The notes below the pieces were generated by a model. The model was not told where the DNA came from. It saw only the letters and a list, made by a program, of their open reading frames with translations, and ran no database searches. From the NCBI GenBank assembly GCA_035999765.1, contig CP108521.1, positions 1,426,001 to 1,490,000 of the forward strand: DNA of 64,000 bases, read 5' to 3'. This DNA comes from Streptomyces sp. NBC_01231 (GTDB lineage: Bacteria; Actinomycetota; Actinomycetes; Streptomycetales; Streptomycetaceae). The number at the start of each line of letters is the position of its first letter. The stretch's first letter is position 1. The position numbers and the translations under genes are program-made. Positions 1 to 7,961 of this stretch are shown here, in pieces.

Positions 1-172
1 CGTCGCACTCCCATGTGGTTGAGCATGCAACATCTTAGTCGTGTCGCACCGCACGCGGAGTGCCCGCCGCGCCCGGGCACGGCACAGCTCCGATCACATG
101 TCGCGGAGTTGTGCCCATCCTGTGCGGGGCATCCCGACGCACCCGAGACGCCCGCCGTGGACCCCGTCGGCG
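1..172. other. Left-edge non-coding stretch, possible operator
   Basis: I see no convincing gene here. The first 35 bases are less GC-rich than the rest and contain GTTGAGCATGCAAC (18-31), whose ends GTTG/CAAC form an imperfect inverted repeat of the kind bound by winged-helix regulators. An ATG on the minus strand at 14 could begin a gene running off the left edge, but only four codons are visible and no ribosome binding site precedes it. Confidence 0.25.
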
Positions 173-1207
173 TCAGCTGGAGTCGCGTTGCACCGTCGAC
201 GCCCCGAGCACCTTGTGCGCCTCGGGTGCGGCGCTGGGATCGCGTACCGCACGGTCGACCAGTTCGGCGAGGTCGCGGCCCGACGGGAGCTCGATGTGGA
301 CCGTGCTCAGCCGTGGCCGCAGCAGCCGTCCGAGCATGAGGTCGTCGGCGCCGATCAACGCCGCGTCCTCGGGGATCCGGACCCCCTCGTCCAGCAGGGC
401 GCGCATCAGCAGCATCGCGTACTCGTCGTTGTACGCGAACACCGCGTCGAGGCCGAGGCCGGGCCACCGGGCGGCGAGCTGGGCGGCGGACAACTCATCG
501 TAGGCGAGGGGCAGTTCGGTGACCGTGGCTTCCGTGCCGCGCAGGGCGTCCCGGACGCCTTGGAGGCGGGGCCCGGAGAAGGACTCCAGCGCGGCCTCCC
601 GCGGTACGACGACACCGATACGGCGCCTGCCGCGGGCGTACAGATGGGTGCCCGCGCAGTGGCCGACGGCCTCGTGGTCCATGAGCAGGGCGTGGGCCCC
701 CTCGACGGAGTCGGGCCCCAATGTGACCACGGCCCGGGCACCGGAGCGCTTGAGCACCGTCACGCCCTTCGGGCCGAGGTCGGAGCCGGGCAACAGCACG
801 GCGACCGGCCGCAGTTCGGCCCATGCGCGGGCGGCGTCGTCGCCCTGGAGTCCGACCGCGCCGTACTGCACGACCGTGTAGTCGAGGCGCCCCAGCTCCC
901 ACTGGAGCTCAGCGAGGAACCGGGCGTAGAGCGGGCCCACCGGGAAGTCCGGAGCGGGCATCAGCACGATCCGGCTGTGTCCGGCGCGCAGGCTGCGGGC
1001 CGCGGCGTGCGGCACGTACCCGAGTTCCTTCGCGGCCTCATGGACGCGACGGCGGGTGGGCTCGCTGATCCGGACGGCACTGGTGTTGTTGAGGACATAG
1101 GAGACGGTCGCGCGCGAGACGCCGGCCAGGCGGGCCACATCGGCGCTCGTGGGCACGGAACGCTGTAAGGGCGACGGGGGCGTGGGTGTTTTCGGTATCT
1201 GCACCAT
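173..1207 (-). CDS. LacI family transcriptional regulator
   Basis: A 344-residue LacI/GalR-type regulator. An N-terminal helix-turn-helix (about residues 15-60, with SADVARLAGVSRATVSYVLN and the hinge-helix motif AARSL) is followed by a periplasmic-binding-protein-like sensor domain. That fold predicts DNA binding released by a small ligand, probably a sugar or sugar derivative. The sensor keeps the family's late GADDLMLGRLLRPRLSTVHI stretch. The ATG at 1207 gives a family-like N terminus; an in-frame ATG at 1219 adds only four residues, and neither has a strong Shine-Dalgarno. No sugar gene lies immediately beside it, so its target is unknown. It lies 200 bp downstream of the tetR gene on the same strand but is separated from it by a terminator. 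Confidence 0.93.
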   Translation of the reverse strand: MVQIPKTPTPPSPLQRSVPTSADVARLAGVSRATVSYVLNNTSAVRISEPTRRRVHEAAKELGYVPHAAARSLRAGHSRIVLMPAPDFPVGPLYARFLAELQWELGRLDYTVVQYGAVGLQGDDAARAWAELRPVAVLLPGSDLGPKGVTVLKRSGARAVVTLGPDSVEGAHALLMDHEAVGHCAGTHLYARGRRRIGVVVPREAALESFSGPRLQGVRDALRGTEATVTELPLAYDELSAAQLAARWPGLGLDAVFAYNDEYAMLLMRALLDEGVRIPEDAALIGADDLMLGRLLRPRLSTVHIELPSGRDLAELVDRAVRDPSAAPEAHKVLGASTVQRDSS

Positions 1208-1264
1208 GACGTACCGCATCTTTGCAGAACCTGTTCGCGGGCTTTCGAGTGGGGGAACTTCGCG

Positions 1265-1275
1265 ACCGAATCGGT
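1265..1275. promoter_or_regulatory. Possible LacI-type operator
   Basis: ACCGAATCGGT is a 5-bp inverted repeat around one central base, about 55 bp upstream of the LacI gene start. LacI regulators often autoregulate through such short palindromes. This is inference from position and symmetry only. Confidence 0.3.
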
Positions 1276-1347
1276 TACGGGGGCATGTACCGGTCCGGGC
1301 GCCTCGCGCTCGCCCGCGCACCGTCAGCCCTTCAACCCCTCAATCCC

Positions 1348-1380
1348 GCTGTCGGGCTGTCGACCTGTCAGCCCGACAGC
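1348..1380 (-). terminator. Terminator after the tetR gene
   Basis: GCTGTCGGGCTG (1348-1359) and CAGCCCGACAGC (1369-1380) form a perfect 12-bp stem with a 9-nt loop, just past the tetR stop codon. There is no U-tract, which is usual in Streptomyces. The DNA between this hairpin and the stop is a low-complexity run of GTCACCCG/GTCGACCCG repeats. Confidence 0.6.
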
Positions 1381-1407
1381 CCGTCAGCCGGTCGACCCGT
1401 CACCTGG

Positions 1408-2055
1408 TCACCCGGTCACCCGGTCGACCAGATCGTCCCATCCGGTCTCCAGCCGTTCCAGCGGCATCCCGCACTGCCGGGTCAGGTGGTGGATCAGGAC
1501 AGGACTCAGGTACCCCATGAGCGTGTGGGAGAGAAGCTCACTGTCCGCGCCCGGCACCGCCTGCCGCAGCAGCAAGGTGACATGGCCGCGCGCCACCACG
1601 CGGGGCGGCACGGAGAAACGGCGGTTCGGGCTCGGTTCGGCCGCCAGCTGGAGGTCCAGTTCGTCGACCGAGCGACGCAGCATGGCCCGCCCGAAGGCCC
1701 GCAGCCGGTCCACGGGCTGCGCTCCCGGCCCGAGCGGGGCCGGACCGCTGAGGAAAGCGGTTTGGAACTTCTTCTCGGAGTGGTCGAGCAGCGCCGTCAG
1801 CAGGCCCGTACGGTCACCGAACCGACGGAAGACGGTGCCCTTGCCGACGTTCGCCGCGGCTGCCACCGCCTCCATCGTCACCCCGGCCGCCCCGTGCTCC
1901 GCCACCAGTCGTGCGGCGGCCTCCAGCAGCCTGGCTCGGTTGCGGGCGGCGTCGGCGCGCAGGTACGGCTCGTCCTTCACGCCGCCGAGCTGAAGCAACT
2001 CGGGTGCGGCGGCCGACCACTGCGGTTCGGCGAACGGGGGCGGAAAGGCGGACAT
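1408..2055 (-). CDS. TetR family transcriptional regulator
   Basis: A 215-residue TetR-type repressor. The N-terminal helix-turn-helix spans roughly residues 25-70, with the family hallmark GVTMEAVAAAANVGKGTVFRRFG, followed by an all-helical ligand-binding and dimerisation domain. The ATG at 2055 is chosen because the normal TetR N terminus follows within about 25 residues; the in-frame ATG at 2073 is the alternative. It is divergent from an NADPH-dependent FMN reductase, and the shared 118-bp promoter carries two copies of a palindrome. It therefore probably represses both itself and the reductase and is released by an electrophile, quinone or drug-like ligand, although the ligand cannot be read from sequence. 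Confidence 0.94.
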   Translation of the reverse strand: MSAFPPPFAEPQWSAAAPELLQLGGVKDEPYLRADAARNRARLLEAAARLVAEHGAAGVTMEAVAAAANVGKGTVFRRFGDRTGLLTALLDHSEKKFQTAFLSGPAPLGPGAQPVDRLRAFGRAMLRRSVDELDLQLAAEPSPNRRFSVPPRVVARGHVTLLLRQAVPGADSELLSHTLMGYLSPVLIHHLTRQCGMPLERLETGWDDLVDRVTG

Positions 2056-2086
2056 GACGCCAGCGTAAAGCATCGGGGAGAAAACT

Positions 2087-2134
2087 GGACCTCGGTCCGC
2101 TTCGGGTGCTACAACGTTAAACGGACCTCGGTCC
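2087..2134. promoter_or_regulatory. Twin TetR operators, GGACCTCGGTCC
   Basis: GGACCTCGGTCC occurs twice, at 2087-2098 and 2123-2134. Each copy is a 5-bp inverted repeat around a TC centre, and the copies start 36 bp apart. They sit between the divergent tetR and FMN reductase starts. The second copy extends to CGGACCTCGGTCCG. The identical duplicated symmetry in a divergent promoter is the standard arrangement for a TetR repressor controlling itself and its neighbour. Confidence 0.8.
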
Positions 2135-2173
2135 GGATCGTAACGGCACTGTTTCAGCCTCTTGGAGTTTCGC

Positions 2174-2737
2174 ATGTCTGTTCGCATCCTCGCGCTCGTC
2201 GGCAGCCTTCGCGCCGGTTCGCACAACCGTCAGCTCGCCGAGGCGGCCGTCAAGCTCGCTCCCGAGGGCGCCGACGTGGTGCTGTTCGAGGGCCTGGCCG
2301 ACATCCCGTTCTACAACGAGGACCTCGACGTCGAGGGGAGTGTCCCGGCCCCCGCGGCCAAGCTGCGTGAGGCCGCTCAGGCCGCCGACGCCTTCCTGCT
2401 GTTCTCGCCCGAGTACAACGGCACCATCCCGGCCGTTCTGAAGAACGCCATCGACTGGCTGTCCCGGCCGTACGGCGCCAGTGCGTTCGGCGGCAAGCCG
2501 GCCGCCGTGGTCGGCACCGCCTTCGGCCAGTACGGCGGTGTCTGGGCGCAGGACGAGACCCGCAAGGCCGTGGGCATCGCCGGCGGCAAGGTGATCGAGG
2601 ACATCAAGCTCTCCATCCCCGGCTCCGTGACCCGCTTCGCCGAGACCCACCCGGCCGACGACGCCGAGGTCGCCGCGCAACTGACCGAGGTGGTCACCCG
2701 TCTGCACGGCCACGCGGACGGCACCGCTGCCGCCTGA
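2174..2737 (+). CDS. NADPH-dependent FMN reductase (flavodoxin-like)
   Basis: A 187-residue flavodoxin-fold reductase of the NADPH-dependent FMN reductase / chromate-quinone reductase group. Near the N terminus, VGSLRAGSHNRQLA is the FMN-phosphate loop. The central SPEYNGTIPAVLKNAIDWLS is the second family signature and contacts flavin. Expected activity is two-electron reduction of flavin, quinones or xenobiotics by NAD(P)H in the cytosol. The start is ATG 2174, preceded by GGAG at a normal distance. It is divergent from a TetR repressor with twin operators in between, suggesting induction by a substrate-like toxic compound. Confidence 0.93.
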   Translation: MSVRILALVGSLRAGSHNRQLAEAAVKLAPEGADVVLFEGLADIPFYNEDLDVEGSVPAPAAKLREAAQAADAFLLFSPEYNGTIPAVLKNAIDWLSRPYGASAFGGKPAAVVGTAFGQYGGVWAQDETRKAVGIAGGKVIEDIKLSIPGSVTRFAETHPADDAEVAAQLTEVVTRLHGHADGTAAA

Positions 2738-2758
2738 TCCGTGCCCTGAGGTCCCGGG

Positions 2759-2816
2759 AGGGGCCGGAGTTCGCGCTACGCGGCAGGTCCGCGGCGTTCC
2801 GCGAACCCCGGCCCCT
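2759..2816. terminator. Bidirectional terminator
   Basis: AGGGGCCGGAGTTCGCG (2759-2775) pairs with CGCGAACCCCGGCCCCT (2800-2816), a 17-bp stem with one mismatch. It lies between the convergent FMN reductase and terC genes and can serve both. Confidence 0.7.
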
Positions 2817-2917
2817 TCGCGTCGCCCGTCAGGTCGACCCGCTCATCGCCGGCGCATACCGCTCGCGGTCCGGCCCCTCCCGGGATCTGGACGAGATCGG
2901 GATGAGACCGCCGCCCG

Positions 2918-3886
2918 TCAGATCCCGCCCTGTGCCTGCGCGGCCTCCTGCTTCTTCGACGCCCTCAGGCTGGTGATCGTGGTGACCACCAGGACGAGCA
3001 CGATGAACCCGAGCGAGAACGGGATGCCGATCTCCGGGACGTGGATCCCGGACTCGTGCAGCGCGTGCAGGACCAGCTTGACGCCGATGAACCCGAGGAT
3101 GATCGACAGACCGTAGCTGAGGTGGACCAGCTTCCTCAGCAGGCCGCCGATGAGGAAGTACAGCTGCCTGAGCCCCATCAGGGCGAACGCGTTGGCGGTG
3201 AACACGATGTACGGGTCCTGGGTCAGCCCGTAGATGGCGGGGATCGAGTCGAGTGCGAACAGGACGTCGGTGGAGCCGATCGCGAGCATCACGACCAGCA
3301 TCGGGGTCATGACCCGCTTGCCGTTCTCCTCGATCCACAGCTTGGTGCCGTGGTACCGGTCGGCCACGCCGAAACGCTTCTCCACCGCTTTCAGCAGCTT
3401 GCTCTCCTCGTATTCCTCGTCGTGGCCATCCTTGCGGGCGTCCTGGATCAGCTTCCAGGCGGTCCAGATCAGGAAGGCACCGAAGAGGTAGAACACCCAG
3501 GAGAACGTGGAGATGATCGCCGCTCCGGCCGCGATGAAGCCCGCGCGCAGCACCAGGGCCATGATCACGCCGACCATCAGCACCCGCTGCTGGTACTGGG
3601 ACGGCACCGCGAACTTCCCCATGATCAGGACGAACACGAAGAGGTTGTCGACGCTGAGCGACTTCTCGGTGACGTACCCGGCGAAGAACTCGCCGGTGGG
3701 CTTCGCGCCGGCGTAGAGGAACAGCCCGACGCCGAACAGACAGGCGAGGACGACCCAGACGACCGTCCAGGTGCCCGCCTCCTTGATGGAGACGTCATGG
3801 GGTTTTCGACCGATGAAGAAATCCGCCGCCACGAGGGCGCACAGGGCTGCGACGGTCAGCAGCCAGACGGTGAGAGAGACGTCCAC
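2918..3886 (-). CDS. TerC family integral membrane protein
   Basis: A 322-residue polytopic membrane protein of the TerC/Alx family, which is linked to tellurite resistance and, in several bacteria, to Mn2+ export. It has about eight hydrophobic segments and both family signatures: EKSLSVDNLFVF in the first half and STDVLFALDSIPAI in the second, each placing acidic residues inside a membrane helix as expected for metal transport. A charged cytoplasmic loop (DARKDGHDEEYEESK) separates the halves. The start is GTG 3886 with AGGAG five bases upstream; a longer reading frame continues upstream but has no family similarity. The leader does not show the conserved yybP-ykoY Mn riboswitch boxes that I looked for. 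Confidence 0.93.
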   Translation of the reverse strand: MDVSLTVWLLTVAALCALVAADFFIGRKPHDVSIKEAGTWTVVWVVLACLFGVGLFLYAGAKPTGEFFAGYVTEKSLSVDNLFVFVLIMGKFAVPSQYQQRVLMVGVIMALVLRAGFIAAGAAIISTFSWVFYLFGAFLIWTAWKLIQDARKDGHDEEYEESKLLKAVEKRFGVADRYHGTKLWIEENGKRVMTPMLVVMLAIGSTDVLFALDSIPAIYGLTQDPYIVFTANAFALMGLRQLYFLIGGLLRKLVHLSYGLSIILGFIGVKLVLHALHESGIHVPEIGIPFSLGFIVLVLVVTTITSLRASKKQEAAQAQGGI

Positions 3887-4027
3887 TGGTACTCCTGATG
3901 CATGGGGGGCATCGACAGCGTTGTCAGCGCATCCGACGGCTTCCACCGACAGCAGGTGAAGAACAGGCCATGACCTGGCAAAGAACAGCAGGTCACGGCA
4001 AGGCCTGGCGGGAAGTCGATGGCCCCA

Positions 4028-4063
4028 CCCGCCGGACGGCGGGCAACTTCCGCCGGACGGCGG
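4028..4063. repeat. Tandem GC hairpins in the terC / esterase intergenic region
   Basis: CCCGCCGGACGGCGGG (4028-4043) and CCGCCGGACGGCGG (4050-4063) are two near-identical palindromes six bases apart, within the 246-bp divergent gap between terC and the hydrolase gene. They could be operators or RNA hairpins in the terC leader; sequence alone does not decide. Confidence 0.45.
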
Positions 4064-4132
4064 CCCTCCCGAAAACGGCATATGCGCGGAACATGGCGTC
4101 ACGAGCCGCCGTGCTTCGCGTGAGGAGACGCC

Positions 4133-5107
4133 ATGAGTCATGTCCCACCCCCGTTCGACCCCGAACTGGCCGCCACCCTCGATCTGATCAAGGACGTCGT
4201 GTCACCCGGCCTCACCCCGGACGAGATCGACGCCGTGCGCCAGGGCCCGGGCATCCAGATGTTGGCCGATCTGGACCTGACCATGGGCGGGTTCTTCGAG
4301 GTCGAGGACCGTACGGTGCCGGGGCCCGAGAACGCTCCGGCGATCTCGCTGCTGATCTGCCGTCCCGTCGGCCGGGCGGTCGGGTCCTTGCTGCCCGTCC
4401 TGTACCACGTGCACGGCGGCGGCATGATCATCGGCAACAACCGGGTGGGGGTGGACGGTCCGCTGGCCTGGGCCAAGGAGCTGGGCGCGGTCGTGGTGTC
4501 GGTGGAGTACCGGCTGGCGCCCGAGCATCCGCATCCGGCACCCGTCGAAGACGTCTACGCCGGCCTGGTGTGGACGGCGGACCACGCTCTCGAGATAGGG
4601 GGCGACCCGGAGCGGATCGTCATCGCGGGGGCCAGCGCGGGTGGGGGGCTGAGCGCGGCACTGGCCCTGCTCACCCGGGACCGCAAGGGGCCGCGGCCGA
4701 TCGGCCAGCTGCTGATGTGCCCCATGCTGGACGACCGCAACGACACTCCGTCCTCCCACCAGATGGCGGGCCTCGGCGTCTGGGACCGGACGGCGAACGA
4801 GACCGGGTGGTCGGCCCTGCTGGGTGAGCTGCGCGGCGGTCCGGACGTACCCGCGTACGCGGCGCCGGCCCGCGCGGAGGATCTGTCCGGTCTTCCTCCC
4901 GCCTTCCTCGATGTGGGCTCCGCGGAGACCTTCCGGGACGAGGTCGTCGCCTACGCCTCCCGCATCTGGCAGGCCGGTGGCGTGGCCGAGCTGCATGTGT
5001 GGCCCGGCGGCTTCCACGGCTTCGACGGCTTCGCTCCCCAGGCCGCCCTGTCACAGGCGGCCCGCGCGGCCCACCTGACCTGGCTGCGGAGGCTGCTGGG
5101 CGACTGA
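4133..5107 (+). CDS. Alpha/beta hydrolase, HSL-type esterase
   Basis: A 324-residue alpha/beta hydrolase of the hormone-sensitive-lipase (family IV) group, expected to hydrolyse short acyl esters in the cytosol. The oxyanion-hole motif HGGG is at residues 94-97 and the nucleophile elbow GASAGG has Ser168. The acid is probably Asp in FLDVGSAETFRDE, and the His is in GGFHGFDGF near the C terminus. Length is normal for the family. The start is ATG 4133 with GAGGAG upstream. It has no signal peptide. It is divergent from terC with no obvious functional link. Confidence 0.94.
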   Translation: MSHVPPPFDPELAATLDLIKDVVSPGLTPDEIDAVRQGPGIQMLADLDLTMGGFFEVEDRTVPGPENAPAISLLICRPVGRAVGSLLPVLYHVHGGGMIIGNNRVGVDGPLAWAKELGAVVVSVEYRLAPEHPHPAPVEDVYAGLVWTADHALEIGGDPERIVIAGASAGGGLSAALALLTRDRKGPRPIGQLLMCPMLDDRNDTPSSHQMAGLGVWDRTANETGWSALLGELRGGPDVPAYAAPARAEDLSGLPPAFLDVGSAETFRDEVVAYASRIWQAGGVAELHVWPGGFHGFDGFAPQAALSQAARAAHLTWLRRLLGD

Positions 5108-5235
5108 GGCCCACGGGAGCCGGTGCCGGTGCCTGATCGGATCGGGCGGTCGGGCGCCGGGCACGTGGGGCCCGGGGGCGGCGCGGTGGGGACGTAGGAC
5201 CGAAGGCTTGCGGGCGAGAAGTTCCGCCCCTACGC

Positions 5236-5334
5236 GCCGCAGGCCTGTGGGCCCGTTGCGCACGTACAGCCGCAGGCCTGCGGACCCACCGCACACGCAC
5301 AGCCGCAGGCCCCGCGAACCACCGCGCGTTCCGG
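5236..5334. repeat. 33-bp minisatellite, three copies
   Basis: Three degenerate copies with an exact 33-bp period: the core GCCGCAGGCCTG is at 5236 and 5269, with GCCGCAGGCC at 5302. The core contains the palindrome CAGGCCTG. The array fills the gap between the esterase and the next gene. A reading frame passes through it, giving an Arg/Pro-rich 11-residue repeat, but nothing supports translation. Confidence 0.6.
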
Positions 5335-5399
5335 GCCCGCCCGGCGGAATCCCAGCGCAGGGCTCCACGGAACGTGACCGCATGCCGCACCATGGGCAT

Positions 5400-6389
5400 A
5401 TGAAAGAGCTGGCCGGGCGCCTGACCGCGCTGGACCCGGACGCTGGTGCCGCCGTCCAGGTCATCGCCTACTTCGACCGGCTGGCCGAGTCCCGGGCCGG
5501 TCTGGAGGCACTGGTGCGCGGGGCGGCGGTGCTGGCCGGGGTGCCCGCCCGCCTGGTCGACGCCGAGCGGCGGGTGGGGGTGCGGGTCGAGGCCGAGGGC
5601 ACGCGCCGGGACCTGGGCGGCCCGCCCGACCCCGCCTGGCCCTCCGCCGCGCTGACCCCGGGCGGACCGCCCGCCCTGTGGCTGGAGCGGACGGAGGCCG
5701 GGCCCAGCGTCGTCGACGCGGTGATCCTGGAGCGGGCCGCCGGCGCCGTACGCCTCGTCCTCGACCGCACCCGGGGCCGGGCCCCCGCCGACGACCCCGC
5801 GCTCGTCGAGACCGTCCTGGACGCCACGGCTCCCGATCAGGCCCGCCTGCACGCCGCCCGCGGGCTGGGCCTGGACCCCGCCGCACCCGCCCGCGCGCTG
5901 GCGCCCGGCGACGGGAGACCCAGGATCGTCCCCGCGCACCCGGACGCCGTGCTGCCCGCAGGACGCCTCGGGGTCGGCCCGGCCGTCCCGGTGCTCGACC
6001 TGCCACGTTCCTGGACCGCGGCCCGTACCGCCCTGCGCTTCACCGCAGACGGCACCGCCCAGGATCCGGGCCAACGAGTGGTGCACGCCGACGAGCTCGG
6101 CGGAGTCGCCCTGCTGGCCGACCTGGTCGCACCAGGCGCCGAACCGCCGCCGGACGTCCGCGACCTGGACGCGGCCGCCGCGTCCGCTCCCTGGCTGCTG
6201 CCCACCCTGCACGCGGTCGCCTCGACGGCGAGCCTGCGCGCGGCCGCCGCCGAGGCCAACGTCCACCACTCGACGCTCCAGGACCGCCTGACCCACGCCG
6301 AGCATCTGCTCGGCTGGCCGGTACGCACCCCCCAGGGCCGCATCCGACTCCATCTCGCCCTGACGATGCGGCACTTGGCGCGACCGTAA
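5400..6389 (+). CDS. PucR-like helix-turn-helix regulator
   Basis: A 329-residue protein whose last about 60 residues form the PucR C-terminal helix-turn-helix (LHAVASTASLRAAAAEANVH, then HSTLQDRLTHAEHLLGW). The upstream 260 residues are Ala/Arg-rich with a short conserved N terminus (KELAGRLTALDPDAGAAVQV) typical of actinobacterial CdaR/PucR-like regulators. It probably regulates a nearby catabolic gene, but no target can be assigned. The start is ATG 5400 from protein similarity; ATG 5382 is six residues upstream in frame, and neither has a clear Shine-Dalgarno. Confidence 0.85.
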   Translation: MKELAGRLTALDPDAGAAVQVIAYFDRLAESRAGLEALVRGAAVLAGVPARLVDAERRVGVRVEAEGTRRDLGGPPDPAWPSAALTPGGPPALWLERTEAGPSVVDAVILERAAGAVRLVLDRTRGRAPADDPALVETVLDATAPDQARLHAARGLGLDPAAPARALAPGDGRPRIVPAHPDAVLPAGRLGVGPAVPVLDLPRSWTAARTALRFTADGTAQDPGQRVVHADELGGVALLADLVAPGAEPPPDVRDLDAAAASAPWLLPTLHAVASTASLRAAAAEANVHHSTLQDRLTHAEHLLGWPVRTPQGRIRLHLALTMRHLARP

Positions 6390-6440
6390 CCCGCGCACCG
6401 GCGGTCACCGGGAACCATCACCGGACCTCGAGTGTGCGGG

Positions 6441-6689
6441 AGCACTCCCCACCTGGTGACCCGGCTGGAGGACCGCGGACCGCTCTCCCGCTACCTGTGC
6501 CCCACCGACCGCCGCGGCATCCACACGGACGTCACCGAGGCGGGCCTCAAGCTGCTCCGAGAGGCACGCCCCACGAACGAGGCCGCCCTGCGCGAGGCCC
6601 TGGACCAGGCGGCACAGAACCCCGAACTGGCCCCGCTCGTCCGGGCGGTGGAGACGCTCGGGGTGGAGACGCTCGGCGCGCCGGCCTGA
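6441..6689 (+). pseudogene. MarR family regulator remnant (3' half only)
   Basis: About 80 codons matching the C-terminal half of a MarR repressor: the recognition-helix end and wing (TPHLVTRLEDRGPLSRYLCPTD, then RRGIHTDVTEAGLKLLREA) and the C-terminal dimerisation helix. MarR proteins are normally about 150 residues. The N-terminal dimerisation helices and most of the helix-turn-helix are absent, and only 50 bp separate it from the stop of the preceding gene, so the 5' half has been deleted. The repeat TLGVETLG near the C terminus looks like a small in-frame duplication. A GTG at 6432 could start translation, but there is no ribosome binding site and the product could not bind DNA. Confidence 0.7.
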
Positions 6690-6790
6690 GGCCGACGGAA
6701 CGTCAACGCTCCGCCCGCGTCACCGCTCCCCCGGCCTCGCCGCCCCCCACCGACCGCGGCACGCACCGGACTTCAGCACGCACCGGCGCG

Positions 6791-6824
6791 CAGCATGGGT
6801 CGGCCCTCAGCATGGGTCGGCCCT
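6791..6824. repeat. 17-bp perfect tandem duplication
   Basis: CAGCATGGGTCGGCCCT is repeated exactly, back to back (6791-6807 and 6808-6824), in the gap between the MarR remnant and the quinone oxidoreductase 3' end. It looks like a recent slippage event in non-coding DNA. Confidence 0.7.
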
Positions 6825-6858
6825 TACCTGCGCCGAGCCGCACCGTTTCAGGCGACCG

Positions 6859-7782
6859 TCAGCGTTCGCCGACCGTCAGCACCAGTTTCCCGCGCGTGTG
6901 GCCCTCGCGGCTGAGGCGCCAGGCCTCCGCGGCCTCGGCGAGCGGCAGTGCCCGCGCGACGGTCACGGACAGCCGGCCCTGATCGGCCAGTTCCGCGAGT
7001 GCCGTCAGGCCGGCCGCGTCGGGCTGTACCCACACGTAGTGGCCGCCGGACTCGGCCGCGCCCGCGTCGACGACCGACGCGAGGCGCTCGGGGCTCTTCA
7101 GAACCTGCCGTGAGACGTCCACCGCGTCCCCGCCCACGAAGTCGAGGGCCACGTCCACGCCGTCCGGGGCCACCTCGCGGATCCGGTCGACCAGTCCGTC
7201 GCCGTAGGTCACGGGCTCCGCGCCCAGGCCGCGTACGAAGTCGTGGTTGCGTTCGCTCGCGGTGCCGATGACCCGGGCACCGAGGGCGGCGGCGATCTGG
7301 ACGGCGCACATGCCGACCCCGCCCGCCGCGGCATGGACCAGAACGGTGTCACCGGCGCCGACCCCGGCCCGCTTGATCGACTGATAGGCGGTGAGCCCCG
7401 CCAGCGGGAGCCCCGCGGCCTCCTCCCAGCTGAGGGAAGCGGGCTTGCGGGCGAGCATCCGTACATGGGCGGCGGCGAATTCGGCGTAGGAGCCGAGCTG
7501 CACCCAGTCCTTGCGGATGTAGCCGTACACCTCGTCGCCGGGCGCGAACTCATCGACGTCCAGGCCGACCTGTTCGACGACTCCGGCCACGTCCCAGCCG
7601 GGAATCATCGGGAAGCGCACCTCCATGATGGGGTCGAGGTATCCCTCCGCCAGCTTCCAGTCCACCGGATTCACTCCGGCCGCCTTCACGCGGATGAGTA
7701 CCTCGCCGGGGGCCACCTTGGGCTCCGGATGGTCCACCAGTTCCAGGTCCTGACCGTATTTCTGCAGTGCGATGGCCTTCAT
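6859..7782 (-). CDS. NADP-dependent quinone oxidoreductase (MDR family)
   Basis: A 307-residue zinc-free medium-chain dehydrogenase/reductase of the quinone oxidoreductase type. The N-terminal GroES-like domain includes KAAGVNPVDWKLAEGYL. The Rossmann domain has HAAAGGVGMCAVQIAAALGA, and TASERN after the second strand suggests NADPH preference. The zinc-binding cysteines of alcohol dehydrogenases are absent. The expected reaction is NADPH-dependent reduction of quinones or alpha,beta-unsaturated carbonyls. The start is ATG 7782 with GGTGA upstream; ATG 7791 is possible. It is divergent from the CoA-transferase gene across 179 bp. Confidence 0.93.
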   Translation of the reverse strand: MKAIALQKYGQDLELVDHPEPKVAPGEVLIRVKAAGVNPVDWKLAEGYLDPIMEVRFPMIPGWDVAGVVEQVGLDVDEFAPGDEVYGYIRKDWVQLGSYAEFAAAHVRMLARKPASLSWEEAAGLPLAGLTAYQSIKRAGVGAGDTVLVHAAAGGVGMCAVQIAAALGARVIGTASERNHDFVRGLGAEPVTYGDGLVDRIREVAPDGVDVALDFVGGDAVDVSRQVLKSPERLASVVDAGAAESGGHYVWVQPDAAGLTALAELADQGRLSVTVARALPLAEAAEAWRLSREGHTRGKLVLTVGER

Positions 7783-7961
7783 GGTCACCATGGAATCACA
7801 CGACTCGCGGCCGCACTTTTCAGGCGTGCGCACCTGGCTCTTGGCGTGTGCGGCCGACGCGGCGCACCAGCCCGCGGCCCTGGAAGCTCCGGGAAAAGCA
7901 CAGGTCAGCGGGGATGGATGCCGTTGACAGCGTCTTCGACGCGCCCGTACAAATGGGCCCC

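Noticed and set aside
1..14. Start of a minus-strand gene at the left edge (ATG at 14)
   Set aside because: Only four codons are visible and there is no Shine-Dalgarno, so it cannot be supported.
1222..2370. Long plus-strand frame opposite the tetR gene
   Set aside because: It is the antisense shadow of tetR; composition is Arg/Gln/Gly-rich with no domain.
3887..4132. Possible yybP-ykoY (Mn) riboswitch in front of terC
   Set aside because: I looked for the conserved loop sequences of this riboswitch on the minus strand and did not find them.
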